Assembly (NCBI GenBank): GCA_946615525.1
Contig: CAMOHW010000006.1
Location: forward strand, 1-14,642
Origin: an uncultured Clostridia bacterium
GTDB lineage: Bacteria > Bacillota > Clostridia > Oscillospirales > CAG-272
Length of the DNA: 14,642 bases
Direction of reading: 5' to 3'
A program made the position numbers and the translations under genes. Below the pieces are notes generated by a model. The model saw nothing but the letters and a program-made list of their open reading frames with translations, did not search any database and had not been told where the DNA came from. Positions 1-7,851 of the stretch are shown piece by piece. The stretch's first letter is position 1. Each line of letters opens with the position of its first letter.

Positions 1-504
1 AATCCCATGCCCGAAAAACCCTGGGCGACTACCGGAACCGGTATGAAGCGCCAGCACAACATTGTCAACTCGCTCTTCCTCAAACCCGAACAACTGGAGC
101 AAACAAACTTTGAGCGTTATGAACGCTACGCAAAAATCCAGGCAACCGAGGCACGCGCCGAGGAATACCGCATGGAGGACGCTGAAATTTGCATTGCCGC
201 CTTCGGTATTGCCGCTCGCGTTTCCAAAAACGCCGTGGACGAAGCGCGCAAGATGGGCATTAAGGCCGGTTTGATCCGTCCTATTACCCTGTGGCCCTTC
301 CCGAACGAGGTCTTCCGCAAAGCCGCCGACCATGTCAAAGCATTCATCTCGGTAGAGCTTTCCATGGGGCAGATGATTGAGGATGTTCGTCTTGCTTCGG
401 AGTGCCGCGTTCCCGTTACGCTCTGCAATCGCGCAGGCGGTATGATTCCAACTCCCGAACAGGTATTGGATGCCATTGTTTCCGCCGCGAAAGGAGGTCA
501 TTGA
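1..504 (+). CDS. vorB: 2-oxoacid:ferredoxin oxidoreductase alpha subunit (VorB-like), 3' part
   Basis: The reading frame is open from base 1, so the gene starts before the window. The 168 codons present are the C-terminal part of a family that is usually about 350 aa. The subunit belongs to the thiamine-diphosphate enzymes that oxidatively decarboxylate 2-oxoacids to acyl-CoA while reducing ferredoxin. What is visible is the end of the central region followed by the C-terminal transketolase-like domain: a strand-rich stretch with IAAFGIAARV, then the conserved GLIRPITLWPFP and VELSMGQM segments, and a PTPEQVLDAI tail. The Met at base 7 is internal and not a start. The beta subunit follows after three bases, with its AAGGAGG ribosome site lying inside this gene's end. 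Specificity for branched-chain substrates is inferred from the neighbouring ilvE. The family also includes pyruvate and 2-oxoglutarate enzymes, so the substrate is less certain than the enzyme class. Confidence 0.88.
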   Translation, partial: NPMPEKPWATTGTGMKRQHNIVNSLFLKPEQLEQTNFERYERYAKIQATEARAEEYRMEDAEICIAAFGIAARVSKNAVDEARKMGIKAGLIRPITLWPFPNEVFRKAADHVKAFISVELSMGQMIEDVRLASECRVPVTLCNRAGGMIPTPEQVLDAIVSAAKGGH

Positions 505-507
505 ACC

Positions 508-1266
508 ATGGTCGTATTCAAAAAGCCACACGCCCTGACCGACGCGCCCTTCCACTACTGCCCCGGCTGCACCCACGGCATTATCCACCGTCTGGTTGCC
601 GAGGTGATTGATGAGCTGGGTATTGAAGGCAAAACCATCGGCATTGCTCCGGTTGGTTGTTCTGTCATGGCATACGATTACTTCAACTGTGATATGATTG
701 AAGCCGCGCACGGCCGCGCTCCCGCCGTTGCGACCGGCGTCAAACGCGCCAACCCCGAAAACATTGTTTTCACCTACCAGGGTGACGGCGACCTTGCCTC
801 CATCGGCATGGCGGAAACCGTCCACTCGGCGGCGCGGAACGAAAATATTACCGTAATCTTCATCAACAACGCCATCTACGGCATGACCGGCGGTCAAATG
901 GCACCTACATCGCTTCCCGGTCAGGTCACGCAGACCTCCCCCTACGGGCGGGATGTCAAGGCCTGCGGCTACCCCATCCGCGTTTGCGAGATGCTTTCCG
1001 AGCTGGAAGGTCCCGAATACCTCGAGCGCGTGACCGTAAACAGCGTCGCCAATGTCCGCAAGGCAACGAAAGCCATTAAAAAAGCATTCCAGAATCAGAT
1101 CGACGGCAAGGGATTCTCGCTGATCGAGGTCGTTTCCTCCTGCCCCACCAACTGGGGTATGACGCCGCAAGCGGCACTGAAATGGATTGATGAAAAAATG
1201 ATTCCCTACTACCCGCTCGGCGTTTACAAAGACCGTTCTGCAAAAAAGGAGGAAGAGGCAAAATGA
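508..1266 (+). CDS. vorA: 2-oxoacid:ferredoxin oxidoreductase beta subunit, thiamine-diphosphate binding
   Basis: This 252-aa subunit carries the thiamine diphosphate site of the oxidoreductase. The Mg/ThDP signature is visible as GDGD at residues 92-95 followed about 25 residues later by [12 protein letters not shown] (119-130). Four cysteines, C18 and C21 (CPGC), C51 (VGCS) and C212 (SSCP), fit the ligand pattern of the proximal [4Fe-4S] cluster in family beta subunits. The length is typical for the separate beta chain. The start is supported by AAGGAGG at 490-496. The stop overlaps the gamma-subunit start (ATGA), so the two are translationally coupled. The enzyme is cytoplasmic and transfers electrons to ferredoxin. 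Direction in vivo may be catabolic (acyl-CoA formation) or reductive (amino acid synthesis), and the sequence alone does not decide this. Subunit letters differ between naming schemes; I use vorA for the ThDP subunit. Confidence 0.9.
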   Translation: MVVFKKPHALTDAPFHYCPGCTHGIIHRLVAEVIDELGIEGKTIGIAPVGCSVMAYDYFNCDMIEAAHGRAPAVATGVKRANPENIVFTYQGDGDLASIGMAETVHSAARNENITVIFINNAIYGMTGGQMAPTSLPGQVTQTSPYGRDVKACGYPIRVCEMLSELEGPEYLERVTVNSVANVRKATKAIKKAFQNQIDGKGFSLIEVVSSCPTNWGMTPQAALKWIDEKMIPYYPLGVYKDRSAKKEEEAK

Positions 1267-1796
1267 AAACCACACAGTTTCTCTTTTCCGGATTTGGCGG
1301 TCAGGGCATTCTGTTTGCCGGTAAGTTCCTTGCCTACAAGGGATTGATCGAGGGCAAACAGGTCAGCTGGCTCCCCTCCTACGGTCCCGAAATGCGTGGC
1401 GGCACTGCAAGTTGCAGCGTCATCGTCAGCGACGAGGCGGTCGGCTCCCCGATCGTTTCCAAGCCCGACGTGCTGATTGCTATGAACCTGCCCTCCCTGG
1501 ACCGGTTTGAAGGCGCGGTTGCTCCCGGCGGCATCATTTTTGCCGACAGCACTCTGATCGAGCGCAAGGTTACGCGCAAGGATGTGAAAGCCATCTATGT
1601 TCCGGCAACCAAACTGGCAAGCGACAACGGCTTCCCCACCCTGGCAAACATGATCCTGCTCGGCAAAATCCTTTCCGAGCTGGGCGAATTTGACGAAGCC
1701 AACGTGGAAGCCGCACTGACAAAGGTCATTCCGGCAAAACACGCCGATATGAAAGAAATCAATCTCAAAGCCCTGCGCCTGGGCGCCGAGCAATGA
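1263..1796 (+). CDS. vorC: 2-oxoacid:ferredoxin oxidoreductase gamma subunit
   Basis: This 177-aa protein is the gamma subunit (POR catalytic gamma domain), which in the family contacts CoA and completes the heteromer. Diagnostic motifs are GFGGQG (residues 10-15) and SYGPEMRGG (39-47), followed by the usual alternating strands with [12 protein letters not shown] and [11 protein letters not shown]. Length is normal for a stand-alone gamma subunit. The ATG overlaps the beta-subunit stop by four bases, and AAAGGAGG lies at about 1245-1252 inside the upstream gene. A delta ferredoxin-like subunit is not present downstream; if this is a four-subunit enzyme, its gene should lie upstream of the window. 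The gene is followed after 15 bases by ilvE, which suggests branched-chain 2-oxoacids as substrates. The symbol follows common VOR naming and is the least certain part of the call. Confidence 0.87.
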   Translation: MKTTQFLFSGFGGQGILFAGKFLAYKGLIEGKQVSWLPSYGPEMRGGTASCSVIVSDEAVGSPIVSKPDVLIAMNLPSLDRFEGAVAPGGIIFADSTLIERKVTRKDVKAIYVPATKLASDNGFPTLANMILLGKILSELGEFDEANVEAALTKVIPAKHADMKEINLKALRLGAEQ

Positions 1797-1811
1797 AAGG
1801 AGTTTTGAAAA

Positions 1812-2873
1812 ATGAACATTCGTTTTGAAAAAAACATCGCACCAAAAGAAAAACCGCAGGATAATGTCCTGGGCTTTGGCAAATATTTTACCGATCATAT
1901 GTTCTTGATGAACTATGATCCCGAAAACGGCTGGCATGACGCGCGCATCGTTCCCTTCCAGAACATTTCCCTGCATCCCGCCTCCACCGTTTTACACTAC
2001 GGCTCCGAAATCTTTGAAGGTTTGAAGGCATATCGCCGCGCTGACGGCGGCATTCAGCTCTTCCGTCCCATTGAAAACATCCGCCGCATGAACAACTCGG
2101 CAGAGCGCCTTTGCCTGCCGCAGATTCCCGAGGAGGACGCGCTGGAAGCGCTGACTACCTTTGTGCGCACCGAGGCGGAATGGACGCCGCACTCGGAAGG
2201 CACTTCCCTTTATCTGCGTCCCTTCATGTTCGGTAACGACGAAAGTTTGGGTGTTCACACCGTTCACCATGTTACTTTTGCCATTATCGCCTCCCCCGTT
2301 GGCAGTTACTATGCCGAGGGCATTAACCCGGTACGCATTATGATCGAGGACGAAGACGTCCGCGCCGTTCGCGGTGGTACGGGTTACGCCAAATGCGGCG
2401 GCAACTATGCTGCTTCCAACCGCGCCGGCGAGCGCGCCGCACAAAAAGGATACTCCCAGGTGCTCTGGCTGGACGGTGTAGAGCGCAAATACATTGAGGA
2501 AGTTGGCGCAATGAACGTCATGTTCCTGATCGGCGACGAGGTTGTTACTCCGAAGCTGACCGGCTCGATCCTGCCCGGCATTACCCGCAAATCCTGCATT
2601 GAGATCCTCAAAAAAGAGGGCTACAAAGTCAGCGAGCGTCTGCTTTCGGTCGAGGAACTCTCGAACGCCATGAAAAACGGCACCCTGAAAGAGGCGTGGG
2701 GCTGCGGAACCGCCGCGGTCGTCTCTCCCATTGGCGAACTACTCTACAAGGATCACAAATACATTGTCAACGAAGGCAAGATTGGCAAACTCACCCAGCA
2801 CCTTTACGATACCTTGACCGGCATTCAGTGGGGCAAGATCGCCGATCCCTACGGCTGGATCTACAAACTTTGA
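1812..2873 (+). CDS. ilvE: Branched-chain amino acid aminotransferase
   Basis: This 353-aa fold-type IV PLP enzyme transfers the amino group between valine, leucine or isoleucine and 2-oxoglutarate. Family features are the EIFEGLKAYR segment near residue 67, NIRRMNNSAERL near 90, YLRPFMFG near 135, and the PLP lysine K194 in GYAKCGGNYAAS, followed by YIEEVGAMNVMF and the C-terminal GTAAVVSPIG loop. The length matches the longer (about 350 aa) BCAT class rather than the E. coli type of about 310 aa. The start follows GAAAGGAG at about 1795-1802. Position between the VOR subunits and gdhA shows its role: it makes or consumes the branched 2-oxoacid that VOR handles, and its glutamate/2-oxoglutarate pair is handled by the next gene. 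No terminator-like hairpin is seen on either side, so it is read as part of the operon. Confidence 0.95.
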   Translation: MNIRFEKNIAPKEKPQDNVLGFGKYFTDHMFLMNYDPENGWHDARIVPFQNISLHPASTVLHYGSEIFEGLKAYRRADGGIQLFRPIENIRRMNNSAERLCLPQIPEEDALEALTTFVRTEAEWTPHSEGTSLYLRPFMFGNDESLGVHTVHHVTFAIIASPVGSYYAEGINPVRIMIEDEDVRAVRGGTGYAKCGGNYAASNRAGERAAQKGYSQVLWLDGVERKYIEEVGAMNVMFLIGDEVVTPKLTGSILPGITRKSCIEILKKEGYKVSERLLSVEELSNAMKNGTLKEAWGCGTAAVVSPIGELLYKDHKYIVNEGKIGKLTQHLYDTLTGIQWGKIADPYGWIYKL

Positions 2874-2895
2874 TTTTTATTTTGAAAAAATATAG

Positions 2896-4260
<1,365 letters not shown>

Positions 4261-4282
4261 TAAGGCGAGAAAGACCTTGAAA

Positions 4283-4325
4283 GGGGGCGGAAACCGTTTC
4301 TTGGAAGAAACAGGTTTCCGCCCCC
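4283..4325. repeat. Long GC-rich palindrome downstream of gdhA
   Basis: A 13-base arm GGGGGCGGAAACC (4283-4295) pairs exactly with GGTTTCCGCCCCC (4313-4325). The stem extends inward with GTTTC (4296-4300) against GAAAC (4307-4311), leaving one bulged A and a six-base loop. There is no T-tract next to it, so it is not a standard intrinsic terminator. The design suggests an intergenic palindromic repeat or an mRNA 3'-end stabilising structure. Whether it recurs elsewhere in the genome cannot be seen here. Confidence 0.6.
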
Positions 4326-4343
4326 TCTCAATCTCTCCCCCAC

Positions 4344-4363
4344 TTTCCCAAAGAACTGGGAAA
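4344..4363. repeat. Small inverted repeat between gdhA palindrome and terminator
   Basis: TTTCCCA (4344-4350) and TGGGAAA (4357-4363) flank a six-base loop AAGAAC. The sequence after it is AAGG on the plus strand, with no T-run. It forms the middle of three consecutive hairpins after gdhA and is probably part of the same composite 3' structure as the large palindrome. Confidence 0.45.
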
Positions 4364-4373
4364 AAGGTCAATG

Positions 4374-4409
4374 AAAAACGGGATGCCCGTAACGGCATCC
4401 CGTTTTTTT
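4374..4409. terminator. Bidirectional intrinsic terminator shared by gdhA operon and the convergent small-protein operon
   Basis: The stem CGGGATGCC (4379-4387) pairs with GGCATCCCG (4394-4402) around a six-base loop. It is flanked by AAAAA on the left and a run of seven T on the right, so it works in both directions. The stop codon of the minus-strand 81-aa gene (4408-4410) lies within the T-run. Confidence 0.92.
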
Positions 4410-4653
4410 ATTTTGGATTCCAATTGACTTTGTTTGGTGCTTCGGTTATATTTTGTTCTTTTGGTTGATCGAATTTGCCGCCCACTTTATCGCCTGTCAA
4501 TCCGCCGATAACAGCACCAACAATCGCACAAGGTATCGTTCCGGCAATTCCTCCAAGAGGACCTGCAACAATTCCAATTCCTGCACCCAGCTTTGCACCA
4601 GCAACCAAACCGGCAATTGCACCGCCGGCCGCGCCTTTTTCCGAATTTTTCAT
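4408..4653 (-). CDS. Small glycine-zipper membrane protein, function unknown
   Basis: This 81-aa protein consists of a short charged N-terminus, a glycine/alanine-rich hydrophobic core (about residues 8-53) with repeated small-xxx-small spacing such as GAGIGIVAGPLGG and GAVIGGLTGD, and a polar C-terminal tail rich in Asn, Pro and Lys. Such glycine zippers pack as tight membrane hairpins; they occur in many small membrane proteins and in some pore-forming bacteriocins. I do not recognise a named family. There is no signal peptidase site or classic double-glycine leader. The ATG overlaps the stop of the upstream gene (ATGA) and is preceded by AAAGGAG at about 4662-4668, so coupled translation is likely. 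Its stop sits in the shared terminator. Function is open: stress-related membrane component, bacteriocin-like peptide or immunity partner are all possible. Confidence 0.72.
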   Translation of the reverse strand: MKNSEKGAAGGAIAGLVAGAKLGAGIGIVAGPLGGIAGTIPCAIVGAVIGGLTGDKVGGKFDQPKEQNITEAPNKVNWNPK

Positions 4654-4937
4654 ACACGTTCTCCTTTCATATAATCAAAGGACGGATCGATGCCATTACC
4701 ATTCATTTTGTCATTCATGGATCCTTTCAATTCCTCAAACAAAATTCGCTTTTTTTCTTCATTTAACCGGTTGATTTTACTATTTGCATTGCCGTAAATG
4801 ATAGCACCAACAATTAACAACGGCCATAGCATAAAAATCGAAACAATCATCAACACCATACCTGTTCTTTTGTTGCCTTCTGCGTTTTTGATATCCTGTT
4901 CAATTTCTTTGAGCCGGTATTCGTTCACTTGGTTCAT
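4650..4937 (-). CDS. Small single-span membrane protein with flanking helices, function unknown
   Basis: With the ATG at 4935-4937 the protein has 95 residues; an in-frame TTG three codons upstream (4944-4946) is an alternative start. The N-terminal 23 residues are charged and helical, with Glu/Lys/Ile heptad-like spacing. One membrane span follows (residues about 27-48, containing MLWPLLIVGAIIYG), then a second charged helix (INRLNEEKKRILFEELKG) suited to coiled-coil contacts. No domain is recognised. Neither start has a good ribosome site at normal distance; the strong AAAGGAGGGG (4988-4997) is about 50 bases upstream of the ATG. The gene ends in the start of the glycine-zipper gene (ATGA overlap). 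The WPL-containing span resembles that of the first protein of the operon, which also has AWPLAITSAIGMY; the three products may act together in the membrane. Confidence 0.65.
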   Translation of the reverse strand: MNQVNEYRLKEIEQDIKNAEGNKRTGMVLMIVSIFMLWPLLIVGAIIYGNANSKINRLNEEKKRILFEELKGSMNDKMNGNGIDPSFDYMKGERV

Positions 4938-5021
4938 AATTACCAACTGGATACATTCAGATTCTCAGAAGAATACTGAACGATCTTCCCCTCCTTTTGT
5001 AAAAATGAATTTTTTCCTATC

Positions 5022-5432
5022 TTATGAGCACAAATACTGCTGAATTGCCGTCAATATTTTCTGTGGCAACTGCTTTTGTTTATACATTCCAATTGCCGAG
5101 GTAATTGCCAAAGGCCACGCAATAACAAACATTCCAATTGTCATAACTGCCGCCTTGTCGCCCCATTTTGCCTCACCGATCTCTACATTGACCGCCTGTC
5201 CACCCTGCAACACATTCAAGCGGACTGTAATGGCTTTGTCCATGCCGAAAACCTGTTTAACTCCGCCGCCGCGAACACGCCCTTGCACCACGCAAAGATT
5301 TCCGTTTTCTTCCGGCACAAATACCTGCGTTTCCATATTCTCGCTTGCAGAAAGGTAATGAACAACAGCTTCCGCCAAGCCCTGCGGATTTTTGTTTTGC
5401 GGAATTGCAAATGCATATGATTGAGATGCCAT
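5022..5432 (-). CDS. Membrane-anchored small protein with N-terminal soluble domain, function unknown
   Basis: This 136-aa protein is the first gene of a three-gene minus-strand operon. Residues 1-88 look like a small alpha/beta soluble domain, with strands TQVFVP, LCVVQGRV, ITVRLNV and VNVEIGEAKW. This leads straight into one membrane span (about residues 94-116, GMFVIAWPLAITSAIGMY) and a short basic/amphipathic tail (KQKQLPQKILTAIQQYL). The layout of a beta-rich domain, the GEAKWGDKA turn and a WPL-containing span recalls uncharacterised proteins in other Gram-positives that are sometimes fused to zinc ribbons, but I cannot name the family. The start is strong: AAAGGAGGA at 5437-5445, four bases before the ATG. 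A perfect sigma-A promoter lies just upstream, so the gene is likely well expressed unless repressed, and a divergent XRE regulator is the obvious candidate repressor. Confidence 0.75.
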   Translation of the reverse strand: MASQSYAFAIPQNKNPQGLAEAVVHYLSASENMETQVFVPEENGNLCVVQGRVRGGGVKQVFGMDKAITVRLNVLQGGQAVNVEIGEAKWGDKAAVMTIGMFVIAWPLAITSAIGMYKQKQLPQKILTAIQQYLCS

Positions 5433-5475
5433 AAAATCCTCCTTTCGTATTTGATTGAATCTTCTGTTTTTCTAC

Positions 5476-5504
5476 ATTATAACAGATATAACACGATTTG
5501 TCAA
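5476..5504 (-). promoter_or_regulatory. Consensus sigma-A promoter of the three-gene small membrane-protein operon
   Basis: On the minus strand the -35 TTGACA (5499-5504) and the -10 TATAAT (5476-5481) are both perfect matches with the optimal 17-base spacer. Transcription would begin near 5468-5470, giving a leader of about 37 bases before the ATG at 5432. Such a strong promoter beside a divergent regulator usually implies repression. Confidence 0.9.
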
Positions 5505-5553
5505 CAAGAATATCGTATTTATTGCAATATATTTTTTGGGGTTATCGTTTACA
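5488..5553. promoter_or_regulatory. Candidate operator: repeated ATCGT-type half-sites in the divergent intergenic region
   Basis: Three related elements lie between the divergent genes: ATAACACGAT (5488-5497, minus-strand reading ATCGTGTTAT), ATCGTATTTAT (5512-5522) and ATCGTTTACA (5544-5553). The first two face each other around the -35 hexamer of the minus-strand promoter. The second and third are direct repeats 32 bases apart, about three helical turns. A perfect ATTGCAAT palindrome sits at 5521-5528. Binding by the adjacent XRE protein is inference from position and arrangement. Confidence 0.4.
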
Positions 5554-5579
5554 ATATTATCAAGGGGGTGAATGATTCC

Positions 5580-5888
5580 ATGGAAAAGTTTTTTGCTTTA
5601 CGGCTTGCAAAATTAAGAACGCAAAAGGGTGTTTCGGCGCGGGATATGAGCTTATCGCTTGGGCAGAACCCCGGCTATATCAACAGCATTGAAAACGGAA
5701 AAGCCCTGCCTTCTATGAATCTGTTTTTCTATATTTGCGAATATCTTGGAGTTACGCCTTCCGCTTTTTGGGAAGAAGAAAATCCATCACCCGTCAAAAT
5801 CTCACAGCTTTCTAAAAAATTGCAACAATTACCATCTGATCGGTTGGATCACATTGAAGCCCTTGTTGACGATTTGTTGAAACGATAA
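5580..5888 (+). CDS. XRE-family helix-turn-helix transcriptional regulator
   Basis: This 102-aa protein has a single Cro/CI-type HTH in residues about 5-62: LRTQKGVSARDMSLSLG with recognition helix GYINSIENGKALPS, then YICEYLGVTPSAFW. A 40-residue helical tail (KISQLSKKLQQLPSDRLDHIEALVDDLL) probably dimerises. The ATG at 5580 is chosen because AAGGGGGTG (5562-5570) sits nine bases upstream. The open frame reaches back to 5421, but that extension is AT-rich promoter DNA and its translation shows no family resemblance. It is divergent from the three small membrane-protein genes and ends in a bidirectional terminator. Likely role: repressor of the divergent operon and perhaps of itself. No clear promoter of its own is visible; TACAAT at 5550-5555 is a weak -10 candidate without a good -35, and the transcript would begin almost at the ribosome site. 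Confidence 0.88.
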   Translation: MEKFFALRLAKLRTQKGVSARDMSLSLGQNPGYINSIENGKALPSMNLFFYICEYLGVTPSAFWEEENPSPVKISQLSKKLQQLPSDRLDHIEALVDDLLKR

Positions 5889-5891
5889 AAT

Positions 5892-5928
5892 AAAAAAGAG
5901 GGACGCTTGCAAGCGTCCCTCTTTTTTT
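5892..5928. terminator. Bidirectional intrinsic terminator after the XRE gene
   Basis: A perfect palindrome, AGAGGGACGCTTGC and its complement (about 5899-5922), is flanked by six A on the left and seven T on the right. It ends the regulator transcript on the plus strand and, eight bases beyond the stop at 5936-5938, the cyclophilin/glycine-rich protein transcript on the minus strand. Confidence 0.93.
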
Positions 5929-5935
5929 CTTTGAT

Positions 5936-6868
5936 TTACCAGTTGTCGCCTTGATTGAAGGAATCGGTTTTGGGGTTGCCGTCAAAATCCGCGCCGGTTT
6001 GATAGCCGCCGTTGCTGCCAGAATTGTTTTGATGATTTTTCCGCGCCTTCATTCCGCGCACCATCGCATAAATAACGGCTCCTGCAATAAACAGCAAGAA
6101 CAAGATGATGATAACGATCGGCACAAGCGATTGATAGCCGAATACCTCTGCCGCGTCTTCCACCAAAAGCACCATTTCAACTCCGGTCGCTTCGGTAAAT
6201 GCCACCAGTGAAGAATCCACCATATCTTGGTCAATGGCCAGTTCGGTTTGATTGATCAAATAAGAGTTGCCGCTCACATGAACGGTATCCTTGCAACTGG
6301 CTCTGAACGGATTGCCATAGGAAACAATAGTAGCGTTCAAATCGTCCACCACCGAGGAGAGGTTCCGCCCCAGGGTAGTTTGATAGTCGATCTTGCTGAT
6401 ATCTCGCTTCATGATCCGGCTCAACCCCGAATCATCATCGCCCCGCAAACTGTTGTAAACGGAATTGGTCAAGTCATCGCCGACCATGGCAATGTAGTCA
6501 TAATCCACATGGTTTTCATAGGTAAAGAAAACCAGCAGGACCTTATCCTCATATCCGGCTTCGTTTGCAAAAACTGTTTCGTATTGCTTTAAGGCATATT
6601 CTTCGGCGCTCTCCTCTGAATAGGCAACGCTGTTGCGAACACCTGTCATTGCAAATAAAAGAACTGCAATCAAAGCAAAAATGATAACCAGACACGCAAC
6701 AGGTGCAAATAAAACGCCGATGCCGCCCCGATAATAGTAGTGCGGCGCAAAGAACCAAAAGGCACTGAAATGCGGTCCTCTGCCGCCATAATATCCGCCG
6801 CCACTACTGCTATGAAAACTTCCGCCGCCGCCAAAGCCGCCGTGTCCTCCTCCACCTGATGTTGGCAT
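5936..6868 (-). CDS. Glycine-rich two-helix membrane protein, function unknown
   Basis: This 310-aa protein starts with a low-complexity segment (residues 4-31) of Gly, Ser, His and Tyr, then an aromatic patch (FWFFAPHYYY). A first membrane span follows (about 51-74), then a folded region of about 170 residues (80-248), a second span (about 249-270), a basic stretch RGMKARK and a polar Asn/Gly/Asp-rich tail. The central region has strands such as KVLLVFFTY and YDYIAMVGDD, distantly like TPM-type extracytoplasmic domains, but I would not assign the family from this. By the positive-inside rule both ends may be cytoplasmic with the central domain outside. The start follows AGAGGAG about eight bases upstream. 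It lies 21 bases after the cyclophilin gene and has no promoter of its own, so the two are probably co-transcribed and the product may be made together with an extracytoplasmic folding factor. Confidence 0.72.
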   Translation of the reverse strand: MPTSGGGGHGGFGGGGSFHSSSGGGYYGGRGPHFSAFWFFAPHYYYRGGIGVLFAPVACLVIIFALIAVLLFAMTGVRNSVAYSEESAEEYALKQYETVFANEAGYEDKVLLVFFTYENHVDYDYIAMVGDDLTNSVYNSLRGDDDSGLSRIMKRDISKIDYQTTLGRNLSSVVDDLNATIVSYGNPFRASCKDTVHVSGNSYLINQTELAIDQDMVDSSLVAFTEATGVEMVLLVEDAAEVFGYQSLVPIVIIILFLLFIAGAVIYAMVRGMKARKNHQNNSGSNGGYQTGADFDGNPKTDSFNQGDNW

Positions 6869-6889
6869 TTTGTGATCTCCTCTTTTCTG

Positions 6890-7702
6890 TTACGGATTTT
6901 TCGTTACAAACATTACCGATTCAATGGTAACCGGGTAAACGGGGGATGTGGCAACGCTATCTACTCCTCCGGAATTATATGCAAGTTCGATTTCTGCAAT
7001 TGCATCCACGGTTTCCATACCGCTGACCACATAACCGAAAGAAGCATAGTTTTTATTCAAAGAAGTGTTATCCTCCAACATAATGAAAAAGCTGGAAGAT
7101 GCACTGTCCGGATCATCGGCGCGCGCCATAGAAACCACGCCGCGCACATGTTCCAAATTGTTTTTAAAACCGTTGGATGTGAATTCCCCTTTGATGGAAG
7201 CCGTTACCCCGCTACCACCCTGGATCATAAATCCGGGATAGACGCGGTGAAAGGTCGTTCCATCATAAAATCCGCTTGCGACAAGCGATTTGAAATTGGC
7301 AACCGTAATGGGCGCAACATCCGGGAACAGGCGAATGTAAATATCTCCCTGTTTTTCTTCTCCCGTTTTGGTGGTGTAGGAAACCGTCATGCGCACCAGG
7401 TCAGTTTCGGTTGCTGTGGGCGTATAGTCCGCGGAAAGATCGCCCTCGATGGATGAAAAATCGAGATCCTCCATTTTCGGTGCGCTTGAAACACTCGGTT
7501 CAGGTTCCTGCTCCGGATCGTTTTTTTTCGGCAATGTCAAAAGAATGATACCGACAACGATCACAATCAGTGCCAATGCACCGCCGGCAATCCCAAAAAT
7601 AATGCGATTTTGTTTTTGTTGTTTTTCCTTTTTCTCGCGTTCCAGTTGTTCGCGCCGTTCGCGCGCCTGTTTTGCGTAATCCTTTTTGGATTGTTGTCCC
7701 AT
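6890..7702 (-). CDS. Membrane-anchored cyclophilin-type peptidyl-prolyl cis-trans isomerase
   Basis: This 270-aa protein has a highly charged N-terminal cytoplasmic helix (residues 5-33, Arg/Lys/Glu/Gln), one membrane span (about 34-57), a Pro/Glu/Ser-rich linker (60-100) and a cyclophilin domain (about 104-268). The active-site features are FHRV (151-154, with the catalytic arginine R153), GFMIQGG (157-163), GVVSMAR (188-194) and SSFFI (203-207). The usual tryptophan and histidine near the LDG-type loop are replaced (SLNKNYASFG), as in many bacterial cyclophilins. No lipobox cysteine is present, so anchoring is by the helix and the domain faces the extracytoplasmic space. It probably helps fold exported proteins. 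The start follows AAGGGGAAC and a consensus promoter lies upstream. It is followed at 21 bases by the glycine-rich membrane protein gene. Confidence 0.92.
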   Translation of the reverse strand: MGQQSKKDYAKQARERREQLEREKKEKQQKQNRIIFGIAGGALALIVIVVGIILLTLPKKNDPEQEPEPSVSSAPKMEDLDFSSIEGDLSADYTPTATETDLVRMTVSYTTKTGEEKQGDIYIRLFPDVAPITVANFKSLVASGFYDGTTFHRVYPGFMIQGGSGVTASIKGEFTSNGFKNNLEHVRGVVSMARADDPDSASSSFFIMLEDNTSLNKNYASFGYVVSGMETVDAIAEIELAYNSGGVDSVATSPVYPVTIESVMFVTKNP

Positions 7703-7734
7703 GATGTTCCCCTTTTTTAACAGATGATGAAATT

Positions 7735-7763
7735 ATTGTAGCAAAAAAAAGAGGATTTGTCAA
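7735..7763 (-). promoter_or_regulatory. Consensus sigma-A promoter of the cyclophilin operon
   Basis: On the minus strand the -35 TTGACA (7758-7763) is perfect, the -10 TACAAT (7735-7740) has one mismatch, and the spacer is exactly 17 bases. The expected start near 7728 gives a leader of about 26 bases that includes the ribosome site. Confidence 0.85.
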
Positions 7764-7851
7764 GTTTTTCCTGTCGAAAAGCAGATATTTTCATTTGGGA
7801 TAAAATAGAATGTAAACAGACACCATCCCCGAACAAACAGGAGAAAAACCC

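Noticed and set aside
1224..1976. Minus-strand open frame of 250 codons across the vorC-ilvE junction
   Set aside because: It covers two well-supported coupled genes, and its sequence is low-information His/Asn/Gln-rich shadow.
5421..5579. N-terminal extension of the XRE regulator by 53 codons
   Set aside because: This stretch contains the consensus promoter and operator-like repeats of the divergent operon, and the strong ribosome site points to the ATG at 5580.
7751..7811. Possible sigma-H or sigma-A promoter for the YtvI-like gene (AGGATTT; TAAAAT/TAGAAT)
   Set aside because: The spacing between the candidate -35 and -10 elements does not fit sigma-H, and no -35 hexamer lies 16-18 bases from the AT-rich -10 candidates.
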